The translations under genes were made by a program, and so were the position numbers. The notes below the pieces were generated by a model. That model saw only the letters and a list, made by a program, of their open reading frames with translations, was not told where the DNA came from and did no database searches. Positions 27,440 through 57,450 of a stretch of 64,000 bases of DNA are shown here, in pieces; within the stretch, counting starts at the first letter, position 1, and each line of letters starts with the position of its first letter. Location: NCBI GenBank assembly GCA_036768485.1, contig JAVLUZ010000627.1, positions 124,001-188,000 on the forward strand. Reading direction: 5' to 3'. This DNA comes from Mermis nigrescens (lineage: Eukaryota; Nematoda; Enoplea; Mermithida; Mermithidae).

Positions 27440-27960
27440 TATATATAGTAAAACTGCGTTGTTCGACCTTTAGTATTGTAGCCTAGCTAATTTATGGCTT
27501 TCTGAGGATCCCGAAAACATGATATTTTTACCGTTTTCATGTTTAGAAATTATGACCTTTTTATTGACAAACAATTCTGAAATCGTAAGTGGTGCAAATC
27601 AAAAAGATAATTTTTCACCGCCCTAAACATTTTGTAGCTCAGTGAATACTGACAGCCAGACATAGCAGAAATTTGTCAAATTTGTACAAAACAATTTCGA
27701 CATAATGCCTTAGACTCCTAACAGGAAAACTGCGAATTACAACTTAGTATGTAACATTAGAATATTTTGACTGATTCAGGCTTTTAAAAGCAATGCTGAA
27801 ACTTTACAAAAAAGAAAAGACAGTAAACGGCGCTGAGCGCCGAAAAATTTTGACGTTATTGCGCCTAAACTCAATTTATATCGTTTTAGAATCATAGAGA
27901 ACAGATATACTAATTTCTTTTTCGAAATTCCTTCCAAAAATCTTTGTACATGTACAAGAT
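27440..27960. repeat. Rep-E-like diverged copy
   Basis: GTAAAACTGCGTTGTTCGAC, TAGCTAATTTATGGCTTTCT, the GGCGCTGAGCGCC hairpin and TTTGTACATGTACAAG occur in the Rep-E order. Confidence 0.5.
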
Positions 27961-27981
27961 TTTACGGCTGGGGTCATACCT

Positions 27982-28111
27982 AGCGTGGGGGGCATGCACC
28001 CCCTCACCCCGAGAAACCGAAATACCCCCTACCCCAGAATTCAATTTTTGGAAATTTTTTTCGTTTTTCTCGCAATTTTTTGACGCCAATGGATGCCGCC
28101 CACCTATGCTG
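27982..28111 (-). repeat. Rep-A copy with central deletion
   Basis: It keeps AGCGTGGGGGGCATGCACC and the far end GCCGCCCACCTATG, but the centre between GACGCCAATGGAT and GCCGCCC is deleted. Confidence 0.65.
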
Positions 28112-28917
28112 GGGTCTGTGGTGGCGCGCTCAAGCGCCTCCCATAGCGGGGTCCGGGTAGAAACCCAGAAAATTTCATAAAAAAGCATTTTAATATTAAA
28201 TAGTAAGCGTCAACATTTTCGCAAAATCGGCTAAATTAAGGCCAAAATTAGTTAAACTGATCAACTCCTACATATGCCCAAAACATTTCAGCTGCTTGCT
28301 AGATTGTGAAATGAGTTTAATGCTTTTTTCGACCTCTGCTAATTATACATAAAGTGCAACAACTGGTCTTCCTCTGCCAATTAGATACCTATATAAAGAT
28401 TTACATATCAATGATATTTTTGAAGCGTTTTCAGGCCCACTTGTGGCCTTCTTGTTAACAAGATTTAATTCAGAAAACAGAAAATACGCAAAACAAAATT
28501 TGGCCAATCCAAATAGGATAATCCTTGTAAAGACAAACAAAGCAGAGCATAGACAAACTAGTATGCAATCATTTTCACCATGATGCTCATCAAGTATGCG
28601 CAATTTCATTCAACGAATAAATAGTGCATTAAATCACTAAACTGATGTGAAGCGCTGGATTATTTTAGCTGATTCAAGCTTCTAAACTCACTGGATCTAA
28701 TAACAATAAATAATAACGACTCGGCCTTTTTGAACTCTTTCTGGACACAGTTATCGCACTAGAAAAATCTGGCTACGCCCTTGTAACGTCTTGCAGTTTT
28801 AGGCATTTATATACCATATGTGCCGTAATAATGGCTCAAAATTCAGGAGTTAGTCAACTGTATTTAGGAAAAGGATAAATGACCAGCTTTAGGCCAAAGA
28901 TGGCAACAAGAAAGCAT

Positions 28918-29155
28918 CATAGCTGGGCGTGGGGGTATGCACCCCCCCCCTCCCAAGAAATCAAAATACCCCCAAAATTCAATTTTTGAAATTTTTTTTG
29001 TTTTTTCCGCAATTTTTTGATGCCAATGGATAGCGCTCGATGAGAAACGTTGGAAAATGGTGTTTTTTCGCCATACCACCATTTTTAATGCCATTTTTTT
29101 ACCTTTGAAAAAATCTTGCACCCCGCTCCCAGAACTTCGGTGCCGCCCACCTATG
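28918..29155 (-). mobile_element. Rep-A MITE
   Basis: The flanks GAAAGCAT and GAGAGCAC match in 6 of 8. The ends are CATAGCTGGGCGTGGG and GGTGCCGCCCACCTATG. Confidence 0.7.
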
Positions 29156-29464
29156 GAGAGCACCTAAAATGCTAAAATGGCTAGAAACGCAAGTTTTTAC
29201 CCAAAAGTCGAGGGACTGTAGAAAGTCTCAGCCGTTGGGAAGGAGGACGACCGATTTCGGTTACGAAGATACCAGGGGCGGATTTAAGGGGGCGGGGGCG
29301 GCCGCCCCCCCATTGGCCGAAAATATTTGGCGAGATAAAGAATTGATATGCAATTTGCAATGATTTTTGACGGTCAGTGACCATAATTTCACCATTTTTT
29401 CCGGCTCAACGCGCCGGCTGATACCTATTAATGACATTTATTTACTTTCTTGGCGACCTGGAAG

Positions 29465-29710
29465 CATAGGTGGGCGGCACCAAAGTTCTAGAGGGGGTGC
29501 AAGATTTTTTCAAAGGTCAAAAAATGCCCTAAAAGTAGTGGTGTGGCGAAAAAACACCATTTTTCAACGTTTCTCATCGAGCACTATCCTTTGGCATCAA
29601 AAAATTGCGGAAAAAACGAAAAAAATTTTCAAAAATTGAAATCTGAGGGGGGAGTATTTTGTGTCTCGGAGGGTGCATACCACCCAAACCCCCCCCCACG
29701 CCCAGGTATG
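29465..29710 (+). mobile_element. Nested Rep-A MITE with perfect 8-bp target duplication
   Basis: CCTGGAAG lies at 29457-29464 and 29711-29718. The ends are CATAGGTGGGCGGCACC and CACGCCCAGGTATG. Confidence 0.8.
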
Positions 29711-29868
29711 CCTGGAAGCCAAATTCTGATCAAGTAGGTTTCAAAACAACTTTAACAGCAGAAACAGCTATTTTTGCATAATTTCTTCTATTCTCAATTA
29801 AAAATTTCGATGTTTCGCATCAATTGCTATAAATACAGAAAATCAAGCAGCAAATCATGCTGCTAGAC

Positions 29869-30136
29869 CACACCTGGGCGTGGGGGGTTTGGGAGGGGGT
29901 ATGCACCCCCCAGAAACCAAAATACCCCTCATAAATCAAAATAACCCCCCCCAGAATTCAATTTTTGAAAATTTTTTTCGTTTTTTTCGCAATTTTTTGA
30001 TGCCAATGGATAGTGCTTGATGAGAAACGTCGAAAAATGGTGTTTTTATCGCCATACCACCATTTTTAAGGCCACTTTTTGACACTCAAAAACTCTTGCA
30101 CCCCCCCCTCCAGGATTTTCTTGCTGCCCACGTATG
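29869..30136 (-). mobile_element. Nested Rep-A MITE with 8-bp target duplication
   Basis: TGCTAGAC (29861-29868) and TTCTAGAC (30137-30144) match in 7 of 8. The ends are CACACCTGGGCGTGGG and TTGCTGCCCACGTATG. Confidence 0.75.
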
Positions 30137-30748
30137 TTCTAGACGTCTATCCGCCTTAATTTCACAAATTTTCCAGCGCTTCGCACTAGATTTTTGTTGA
30201 ATACAAAGAAATTTAATGATTTTTTCGCACAAAATTGTCGAAAAGTTTAAAATTTTCATAAAAAATATTCCGTCAAAAGTGATTTTAAAAGTACACAATG
30301 TGAAACACCGAAAAAGGCTATTTCGCGCATTGAGGGCAAATTTTTGGACCTATTTTTGACTGTTTTTGGCAAAGTCGGAATACCGCTCCCTCCCTTAGGA
30401 AAATCCTAGATCCGCCATTGGAAGATATGTACCGTGACTCTTATTTATACATTATGTTGGCACAACGCACGAGTACGTACATAACATACTATCAGTCAGT
30501 CTGTAACCAAAATTATCCGCTGCAATGTGAACAAATCCTACAAAACGCTCGAACCATACAAAATTATACATTTATAGCCGAGAAATCATCAGTCGATTCT
30601 TTTGAGACACGAAAACAACTGCCTGTCACTTATGTATCAAACGACACATGCTACATATTCTAAATACAATTTTCGAATAAACGCAGTCAAAACTACACAA
30701 AACGAGTAATAAAAGCACGGAATATCATACAGGTAGGCAGGCCATACA

Positions 30749-30866
30749 TGGGTAGCAAGAAAATTCTGGGGGTCCCCGGATGAGTAAGATTGCCAAAAAT
30801 GTTACTAAAAATAGAATTATGGGGATCTACAGTAATCTGGGGTTTTCAACTTCTGGGGGTACGTAC
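30749..30866 (+). repeat. Rep-F copy
   Basis: ATGGGTAGCAAGAAAATTCT, TGCCAAAAATGTTACTAAAA and TCTACAGTAATCTGGGG identify it. It runs into a Rep-A copy. Confidence 0.6.
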
Positions 30867-30869
30867 AAC

Positions 30870-30998
30870 CATAGGTGGGCAGCACTAAAATTCTGGGGGG
30901 CACAAGATTTTCCAAAGTCAAAAAAATGGTCTTAAAAATGGTGGTACGTCGAAAAAACACAATTTTTCAACGTTTCCCATCGAGCACTATCTATTCAA
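30870..30998 (+). repeat. Rep-A 5' half
   Basis: It runs from CATAGGTGGGCAGCACTAAA to ATCGAGCACTATCTATTC and then breaks into a hAT-type end (CCTTAAATACGGCCCTG near 31050). Confidence 0.6.
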
Positions 30999-31127
30999 AA
31001 TGTTTTTCGGGCCATGAGGGCGCCCCCCGCCCCCCTTAAATACGGCCCTGCAGGAAGATATGCAGGTATGCATATTACATCTTGCTACACATGCACTCTG
31101 GGAGGTATGGGGGGTATTCACACGTGG

Positions 31128-31277
31128 CACACGTGGGCTTGGGGGTAGGCATCCCTCCAGAAGGCCGAATACCCCCCAACCAAAATACCCTCTAGAATTC
31201 AATTTTTGAGGATTTTATTGTTTTTTTGCGATTTTTTATGCCAAACCCCCACCTCCTCCACGCCCACGTGTGGCCAA
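31128..31277. repeat. Rep-A remnant with deleted centre
   Basis: CACGTGGGCTTGGGGG, AATTCAATTTTTGAGG and GATTTTTTATGCC are followed directly by CACGCCCACGTGTGG, an end-to-end deletion derivative. Confidence 0.5.
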
Positions 31278-31279
31278 AA

Positions 31280-32297
31280 CCGATTGTTTGAGCCATGAAA
31301 AATCGTCAAATGACGCCTAACAGCGCGATTTCAAGTACATATACTTATTTTCCGAGCATAAGACTGTTCAATTCATTCATCCGGACACTTTTCTTTATTA
31401 TTTTGTGCATATTTGATGTACGCTTGTTGCATGCGGTAGCTTGAAAATCCGCTTAAAAGCTCAATCAATTCTAAGCTGTTTTGAGCTTGACATCGAAAAA
31501 CTAATGCTAAAGATATTTTTAGGAGGAATTTCAAAGCGCGAACAACACATAATTAAGCCAAGTCGAACATTCCTCACTCGTACGAAAGTAATAATACGAA
31601 GAGGCCATAATTCTAATAAATAACAGGATAAAACAGTACATTATGTAATGTCTCGAGATAAAATCGACCAAGAAAGAACCATGAATCGCGATTCTTACTG
31701 CAGAGAATTAGCAAAAACGATTATAAAAAAGTATTACGCGCGTCTGCCTTTGCTATGAGCAGTGGCTATAGAATAAAGCACGGAATATAAGCAAATAATA
31801 TGCAAGAATGAAACTTGAGCGCCCTGGACAACTGCCATTCACTCAGTTAAAAATGCTGATCAAAAACATTTCAAAACGAAATTTTTCACTCAACGATTAA
31901 ACAAATCAGTTAGCTAAAATTTTTTAGACTATTTATCGGAAGTATTATGCCCATTCGTCATTTATACGTGTACAACGTAAAGCGAACCGCTAAGAGTTTC
32001 TGGTTGCACTGACTGAAGAAGTATAGAAAAATTATGGAATATGAAAATCATTATCGCGAAAGACGGTACATACTCGTACATACGCTCATACGGCACGAAA
32101 GGCGAAAGATTCTCCATTTTCCCTATAGAAACTTTAATATTTTTGCTCGTTTCGCTTGATTCTTTTCTGAAAAATCAATGCTCAATAAAGCCACCCTAGA
32201 CCTCAAATACTGCCCAATAAATAAAAACGCGATGTCGTATAACCAAGTAGCATACAGACACTAATAAAGAGCAACCATAAATGATCTTGGAGGTTTG
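31280..32297. other. Intergenic AT-rich DNA, nothing recognised
   Basis: No exon-like ORF with splice sites and no repeat boundary were recognised. Confidence 0.4.
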
Positions 32298-32680
32298 GTA
32301 AGATTTACACCCCCCCCCACCCAGAAATTATTCCTACACTCCCCCAGAATTCACGATTTTTCGAAAGTTTTCTGAAATTTCTGAAAAATTCATAGAAAAG
32401 CTGCTTTTTCAACCACTTTTAGCTAAGTATTTGCTCAAAAGTGCCAAATTTTCGGCGCTTCGCGCCATACGAGTATACCCATGTTTTAAGTATGTTTTGT
32501 TCACTTTGCTCGACTTTTTTGATTTTTTCGAAATTTCTTATGTGTTTATGCTCTAGAAAGATAGAGCAACGTCATAAACGAAAAAACCTGTGTTTTTGAC
32601 GCGTACCCACATTTTTAGGCCCAAAAGGGTACTTTAGAATGTCACCCTATCCCCAGAATCCCCATGCTGTGGATGTCTGA
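32298..32680 (+). repeat. Rep-B copy with intact hairpin
   Basis: Order: CCCCCAGAATTCACGATTTT, CCAAATTTTCGGCGCTTCGC with GCC, CTCTAGAAAGATAGAGCAAC, GACGCGTACCCACATTTTTA, CCCAGAATCCCCATGCTGTG. This is the clearest uninterrupted Rep-B. Confidence 0.65.
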
Positions 32681-32729
32681 GAGCGACTGAAGATCGACAT
32701 TGATAACGCGGAAAATGTACATATGCATA

Positions 32730-33136
32730 CAGGCCTGTAGCCAAGGAAGAGGAGCAAAGTAGGGGCTAGTTGCCCTCCCGCCGAAAAGCAAAAAATTTTC
32801 TGTTTCTCACAAAAGTCCCCCAAAGGAAAAAATAAATAATTCTCGAAGTGCATGTAAAAGGTCGTCAAACAGATTTTTTTACATACTTTTGAGCTAGTAA
32901 ACGCAAAATTTTGCGACGCTTCGCGCCGGATTAATTATTTTTGTATAGTTTTTGTCTTTTATAACGTTCAAATTTGAGTTAGACATGGAGAAAATGTCAA
33001 ACTTTTTCTAATTGGAAAAAAATTTTTAACTTCACTCACCCCAATTTTCGACTATCCCCTAATGCTTCTCGGGATGTCTGATTTTCAAACTTTTTTGCCC
33101 CCCTCCCCGCGATATGAAATCCTGGCTAAGGGCCTG
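32730..33136. mobile_element. hAT MITE with perfect 8-bp target duplication beside the MBOAT stop
   Basis: The left end CAGGCCTGTAGCCAAGGA and right end TCCTGGCTAAGGGCCTG are inverted repeats. TATGCATA lies at 32722-32729 and 33137-33144. The 407-bp element contains the GACGCTTCGCGCC hairpin and ends 22 bp from the MBOAT stop codon. Confidence 0.85.
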
Positions 33137-33158
33137 TATGCATACAACGCTGCTGGAT

Positions 33159-51128
<17,970 letters not shown>

Positions 51129-52138
51129 TTTAAATCGATATTACGACTTCTGGTCTATATACTACAAATAATCGAAACGCATAGCACAATGCACGGAAGT
51201 TTTAAAATAGAGCTGAATAAATTACAAAATGAGCTATTTGAATGTCATTCATAATCAAATTCAAAGTTTTTTTGACTTTTAACGGTCGGTGATTTGATTA
51301 TTCATCTTAGGGGCTGCGATTTTCTGCATACCAACCACCTCTTTCGTCATGCGTTTCGCTAGTTGCCTCCCAGACCATGCACGTAAGGGTTCGGTGGGCC
51401 CCAAAAAATAGGAAGATTTTGGTAAAGAATAAGGCGAAATTTAGGTCTAAAAAGAATGGAAGTAAATTATTTTCAAAAGTGCGTGAAATTGACTGGTAAC
51501 TGTGATTTTAGTTAGTTTTTATGCTATTTTTGGATTTTTCGCATCGTTTTGCGCCAATTTAAATAAACACGTCCTTATTTTTTGATTCTCTGAAAAAATC
51601 ATCGCGGCACAGCGTCAGGCAACTGCATAGCTCGATTTCTGAAAATTTTGAAAAATCTACAGAGGGAATTTCCTCCCCTTCCCCACTGGCGACGCCACTC
51701 TTGCGCATTAAAGAGGAATATCTACATATACATAGTTAAGAAGAAATTTACTGAATTTATTACGTATTTTTGCAATGTTTTTGTCTACCGAAAAAGTTTT
51801 ATACATAGGTTCTACAAATACAAAAACAGTCCACAAAAGTTTTTGCAAGCCGGAAAAATGTTTGCCAAGTGGAAAAAAACACAAATTCGACTTATTCCCC
51901 TAAGGTGACGTTTCAGACAATGCTCGTTCTTTCTACAGCATGAATAGATAAAAAAATGCTGGAAAAATTTGAAAGAGTACGTTGAGCAAAATATAGTCAA
52001 AAAAATAAGTATATGGCGCCAAACGCCAAAATTTTGTGAGCCAAAAATGAGGTAAAAAACGCTTAAAAATCACATTTCTTACAATTTTTACAAAAAATCG
52101 ATAATTCTGAAAATGGGGTCACAGCCATTTTTGTGGGA
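51129..52138. other. 5' flank of the MBOAT gene
   Basis: Upstream of the MBOAT start (minus strand). I see no recognised promoter motif and no other gene; a weak Rep-C-like scrap lies near 51380-51420. Confidence 0.4.
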
Positions 52139-52736
52139 AAATTTTGGAATTTTGGCTCTCTAAAACGCTTATTACATTACAAAAAATTTCTCTCAAATTC
52201 TAACCAAGCCCGGAAATTCTCTCCATTTTTCAAACTTTTCGTTGACATATATATAGACCAAAAGTCAAGAAACACCGTGTTCTCTAGGTAAGAGACGAAA
52301 CGATCATTGTGACTGAACGATAGTCTATTCACAGAAAAGCGCGCCCTAACAAAGTAAAGCTTACATCTGAATCTAAGCGGGAGCGATACTGACTTAAGCG
52401 GGCCCAATACTGACTCAATCCAGTGCAAAGCGCAGGAAAATTTCGAAATTTTGGCTCTCTAAAACGCTTATTACATTACAGAAAATTTCCCACAATTTCT
52501 AACCAGGCCCGAAAATTTTCTCCATTTTTCAAACTTTTCGTTGACATATAGACCAAAAAGTCGGGGAAACACCGTGTTTTATAGGTAAAAGACGAAATGG
52601 TCATTGTGACTGAACGATAGTCTATTCACAGAAAAGTGCGCACCAACAAAGTAAAGCTTACATCTGAATAGCGGGTCCAATACCGACCTAAGCTGGAGTA
52701 CTACGTTCCCGTAAATCTGAGCCTAAACCTTGCAAA
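52139..52736. repeat. Tandem duplication, about 299-bp units, two copies
   Basis: TTTTGGCTCTCTAAAACGCT starts near 52152 and again near 52451. The copies share CATTGTGACTGAACGATAGT and AGTAAAGCTTACATCTGAAT. They are inverted relatives of 53340-53460. Confidence 0.8.
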
Positions 52737-52985
52737 ACTAAAGAAGTTCGAAAAATTGATAACTGTTGCGGCTATGCTTTATATTTTACAGGCGCGCTCT
52801 CCTGTCGATACGATAGAGACCAGGGTTGCCAAGTGCTCTTGTCAAAAAAACCCAATTACAACCTCAAACTGCCTAAAAAACATCCCAACCAATGGTTAAG
52901 CATAGGCGCAAAAAAACCTCAAACGCTAAAGTGACCTCAACGGCTTCAAAAAAACCCAAAATGGGAGGAAAACCCCGGGGTCTAC

Positions 52986-53339
52986 GACGTTTTGGCGCCA
53001 GCAACTTAAATTATTCTAATTAAATCAATTTTTGAAGCAATTTTAAAATAAATTTTATATTCAGAAAGCAGGTTCTACAAGCTACAAAATAGCATATTGT
53101 TCTTTTCGATTCGATGAGTATCCATTTGTGTACGACTGGAAACTGTATCCAGTGTATTTTTAGATGCATTTAATTATCTCACTAAATTAAATTCAAAGAT
53201 ATTCTAAAAGTAATTTATAATATCATTAGAGAATCAAATGGGCTTTCAGAATCTGTATTATACTTTAATCATAAATGAAATGTAAATAATCAATAATATT
53301 ACAAAGAGTGTGGCGCCAACACGGCGGCGCCAAAACGTC
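52986..53339. repeat. Perfect 14-bp inverted repeat around 326 bp of AT-rich DNA
   Basis: GACGTTTTGGCGCC at 52986-52999 and GGCGCCAAAACGTC at 53326-53339 flank a non-coding insert. It could be a small element or the break inside a larger inverted repeat. Confidence 0.6.
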
Positions 53340-53446
53340 CCATTCACAGTTTTTTTCCACTTTTTGGTCTATTTGTCAACCAAAATTTTGGGAAATGGAA
53401 AAAAATGGGCTTGGTTGGCATTTGTGGAAGATTTATGTAATGTTAA

Positions 53447-54075
53447 AAATGCGTTTTAGAGAGTTAAAACTTCAAAAATTTTTCGGCGCTTCGCGCCGAA
53501 TTGATTTAATTCTTATTTATTATTAACCTTTAAGCCGCGCCGCACCAATTGCAGCATTTTTATCGATAATTTGGTCTGGAACTTCACTAAGATTGAAAAT
53601 CCTTATCTTCTGCACGGATTCAGTTAGTTTTTGTAATGCAAAAATGCGTTTTAGAGAGGCGAAACTACAAAATTTTTCGGCGAAGCGCCGAATTGATTTA
53701 ATTCTTATTTGTAATTAATCTTTAAGCCGCGCCGCGTCAATTGCAGCATTTTTATTGACAATTTGATCTAGAACTTTACTACGATTGAAAATCCTTATCT
53801 TCTGCACGGATTCAGTTAGTTTTTGTAATGCGAAAATGCGTTTTAGAGAGGCGAAACTACAAAATTTTTCGGCGCTTCGTGCCGAATTGATTTAATTCTT
53901 ACTTGTTATTATTGTTTGAGCCGCGCGGCGCCAATTTGCAGCATTTTTATCGATAATCTGGTTCTAGAACTCCACTACGATTGAAAATCCCTACATTGTG
54001 CACAGTTTTTGTAATGCAAAAATGATTTAGAGCTAAAATTTCAAAATTTTCTGACGCTTCGCGCCATTTGATAAA
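53447..54075. repeat. Tandem repeat, about 188-bp units, 3.3 copies, hairpin in each
   Basis: Units start ATGCGTTTTAGAGAG at about 53450, 53645 and 53835, with a partial one near 54020. Each carries AAATTTTTCGGCG then a palindrome, then TGATTTAATTCTTA and CAGCATTTTTATCGA. Hairpin loops differ between units (CTTCG, AAG, CTTCG). Confidence 0.8.
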
Positions 54076-54627
54076 TTATAGTTTTAATTGTCAAAAACGA
54101 CTTCAAAATTCGCTGATATGCTTTACTGAAGGAAGGAAATTCAAGTTTTAACATAAATAAAGTAGTATACTGATCGTGATATTTCTTGTAGAGCGCGAAA
54201 TTTTTATACAAAAAGTGCATCAAACACCGCTATTGCATATGTACATAAAATTTTCTACTTAAAAAACACTGATTTTTCAACACAGGCGCTCTATTTTTAA
54301 CGTTTTTAGACCTCCCAAAAAACGTGGAAAAAGGTTGGAAAAAGTGGAAAAAAATTTGGTGGACAGATTTTGTATAGTAGCTTACTATGCTATTTATTTG
54401 CAACGTAGCAATAACTTGCTTATACTTAAGCAAATTCTCGATTTTACCTATCAGGATGCATACTTGTTTAAGAGAAAGAGTCAGAAATAATAAAAACACG
54501 CACAGTGCTTTACCAATAGCCATTTTGGCACCGAAAGAGCACTTACATAATGTAGAGGGCTTATTCTATGTCGACCATCTCGGAATGTAATAAAAATTTA
54601 CGTGTATGTACATATGTACTCTAGCAG

Positions 54628-55190
54628 TGACGGATTCATGATTTTCTGACAAGGAAGCGGAACCCCGAATTTTCCTAAAAAAAAGTCAAAAATTGTTCAA
54701 AAATCCGTTAACTATGCTAAAAGGAGCGGCTTTTTGCCGTATTTTGATTGACATAATCTTTTGTGATTGGAGGAAAAGTTAAAATTTAAAAAAATTACAA
54801 AAAATGAGCAAAATTATTTTTAAAAAAATTGGCACAACGTGCCAAAACAATACTAGAGAAATCATTTTATGAACTAAAAAATCATTTTCTGCTACAATAA
54901 CTTCTCTTACGTAAAAATAGGCTTTTTAGAGCGCCAAGAAAGTAAGTAAATGTAATAAAAAATACACATTATTCTCTATTGCGCCCAATTATTTTTTGAC
55001 GACAGGCCCCATCCACCCCCTCCCCTCTTAATCCACCCATGTACCCTGGGTTCTTAAATGAGCTTCTGCCAAATGTTTCGCATAACTTCGAGAACTCAAG
55101 CACGTAGAGCCTAAAACTTGAACCCTATGCGTTGATTGTATAATTGAGAAGCTTAAAAACTGGGCAGATCCGAAGATCCGCCACTGCGCA
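54628..55190. mobile_element. hAT-like MITE remnants
   Basis: CAGTGACGGATTCATGAT near 54637 and AGATCCGCCACTG near 55175 look like facing hAT ends, with CTCTTAATCCACCCATG between. No duplication is found, so the boundaries are uncertain. Confidence 0.4.
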
Positions 55191-56050
55191 GTGTTCGATC
55201 GCTTTCGCGAGCCGAACCAGTTTTTTCTTTTTAGACAGTATAAGGATTTCTAATAAGCACAAACATGCAACACCATAACGACACTGCTACGAGAGCAGCA
55301 TCAATTCAAAAAAAGTTCCAACTAAACGACCGAAGCCGAAGATCGAACTCAAGTTTTACCTTTAATGTTATGGTTTTTTCCCTTTACTCATTGTAACGCA
55401 CGCGACGGACCGTGGTCCACAACATATACATTTTCGAACGGAACGTCAATACAATACGTCAAAGTGTTAAACGTATAACAAGATAAATTTTAAAAGGGGA
55501 AATAACTTCTTATTAGTAGAGAGTCATTATTTTGGAATGTAATTTCTTCAAAGAGTATAGCATTAAAACTCTAAGAATTCAACCTTTATTAACTAAGCTT
55601 TTGCGCTTTATTAAACATGAAAAATCGTCTAATTTTGAATGGAAATTATGGTATTACGGAGATTTGTTCTTGTATTTACATCCCCTTTTAAAATTTTAAA
55701 CGAGCAATAATATAATAGCTTCGATCACTAAGATCAATAAAAATCGTATATTGATCGCCCAAAATATTCAAATGGGGTGATTCTAAAAGTTATACGATCT
55801 GGTATGATTATGTCGATAAGAAGAGGATCAGAAATATAGAATGTGATGGATTTAGTCATTAGAAGCAAGCAAATTAGTTTATATAAGTTATAGAGTTCTT
55901 AAAATTCAGCTGTTTTGATTAACACCTGTTATCACGTTTCGTATAATAGAATGTAAGTCGAAAAAGTGAAAAACTAATATGAGAGATACTCTAAATATTT
56001 TGCATTTTTTTCAACTGTACGAGTAGCCCTTAGATCATTACTTGACGTGA
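55191..56050. other. Intergenic DNA, nothing recognised
   Basis: AT-rich, without exon-like ORFs flanked by splice sites and without recognised repeats. Confidence 0.4.
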
Positions 56051-56245
56051 ACCTGGGGCCGTATTCACAAAGGGGGCTAAAGTCTATAGACCAAAAAAGG
56101 GCTATAGACCGGTCTATAGACTTTAGACCAGTCTACATTTAGACCGGTCTAAAGTCTGTATTCACAAAGCGTTATTTATAATGGTCTAAATGTAGATCAG
56201 TCTAAAAGCCTTTAGACCGGTCTATAGACAACCTAATGCTTAGAA
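56050..56245. mobile_element. Palindromic AGACCGGTCT cluster with GGCCGTATTCACAAAG end
   Basis: GGGGCCGTATTCACAAAG begins a stretch with several AGACCGGTCT and CTATAGAC palindromes. GTATTCACAAAG recurs at 56157. The end resembles PIF/Harbinger-type MITE termini, but no matching right end is identified. Confidence 0.4.
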
Positions 56246-57035
56246 CCGGATAAAATGCAAGTAGAGATGGCTCTACACCCCGTTTTCGTCGCGTTGGTTC
56301 AACGCGAAATTCCATTTGTTTTGTGCTACGTTGTACATACATTCCGATGACTGTTTGTCCCAGATGCTCAATTTCGTGCTTAATTTCCATTTGCACGTAC
56401 GCGACCACTCAGCGTAACGCTTTAGTGTGTCGCCCGGGACCACCTTCCCTCTTAAAATTATCATATCTTCATTTCCTTTCCCACACATATTTTCAATAAA
56501 AATCCGGGATAGGAAAATTTTGAGACGCACGGAAGTGCGTCGCACCTCTTAGAAGACGTCCGTGACTCAGTGTTAAAGTCTACCGTGACGTCACGTTAAG
56601 GGGAAGCGCACTTCGTGCGTCTCTATATATTAGCCCAGGTCAGCAAATTGTTCTGTCAGAGCTAGCACCTGAACCAGTGGGTATTTTTTTATGAGATTTT
56701 TTTAAAAGATGGGGTACCTAATGTAGATGATGCGGCCGTTTTTTTCCGCATTCGACCGATAGTTCTTTATTTTTCGCATTTTTTACCCTTTTTTTACTGC
56801 TTTTTTGCGCCAGCTTCGACTATTCTCCGCAATTTGGGCCGGATAGCAATAAAATTTATACTATCAGAAAGAGAATGTTTTTGTCTCAAAACGGTTTTTT
56901 TTATTAGTTTTGAAGTTGAGTATTGAGAGAGTTATTAAGCTTCAAAAGCTAAACGTCATTGAAGACGATAACGTAGGTCGAGACGATTAGGCCTAATAGA
57001 GGCTGATTTAAGCGCAGGGAGATCGGCCTGATAGA

Positions 57036-57450
57036 GGCTGTTTTAAGCAATAAGCACTTGTGTGCATTACGTATCCGTGTTATGTTATCAGCGCATGTGT
57101 TATGTTAGTTTGAGTGCAACTGCGCGTATTACCGACTCAGTGCGCATTTAATGTAACAGGTAGGTATAGACCCACCAGAAAAAACTGCTGGAAGACCCAC
57201 TATCAATAGACCCACCAAAAACAGAGGCTGATTCGAGCAATAGGTACTCGCGTGCCTTAGGTATCCGTGTTATATTATCAGCGCGTGTATTATGTTGGTA
57301 TGATTGTAACGGCGCGTATCAGATAATCAGTGCGCATTTAGTTAACAGGTAGGTACGTAAAAGGTAGACCCACCGAAAAAACTGCTGGAAGACCCACTAT
57401 CAATAGACCAACCGAAAAAAGAGGCTGATTCAAGCAATAGGCACTTGCGG
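57036..57450. repeat. Tandem repeat, about 190-197 bp, two full copies plus a partial one
   Basis: GAGGCTG followed by AAGCAATAAGCACTTG or AGCAATAGGTACTCG starts near 57036, 57223 and 57420. AAAACTGCTGGAAGACCCAC recurs at about 57181 and 57380. The third unit breaks into the minisatellite after GCACTTGCGGGTGATG. Confidence 0.8.

Larger units (their letters stand above)
29273..30420. mobile_element. hAT-like element carrying two nested Rep-A copies
   Basis: The left end CAGGGGCGGATTTAAGG and right end CCTAGATCCGCCATTG face each other over 1148 bp. The flanks GAAGATAC (29265-29272) and GAAGATAT (30421-30428) match in 7 of 8. The two Rep-A insertions supply much of the length. No transposase is visible. 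Confidence 0.65.
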
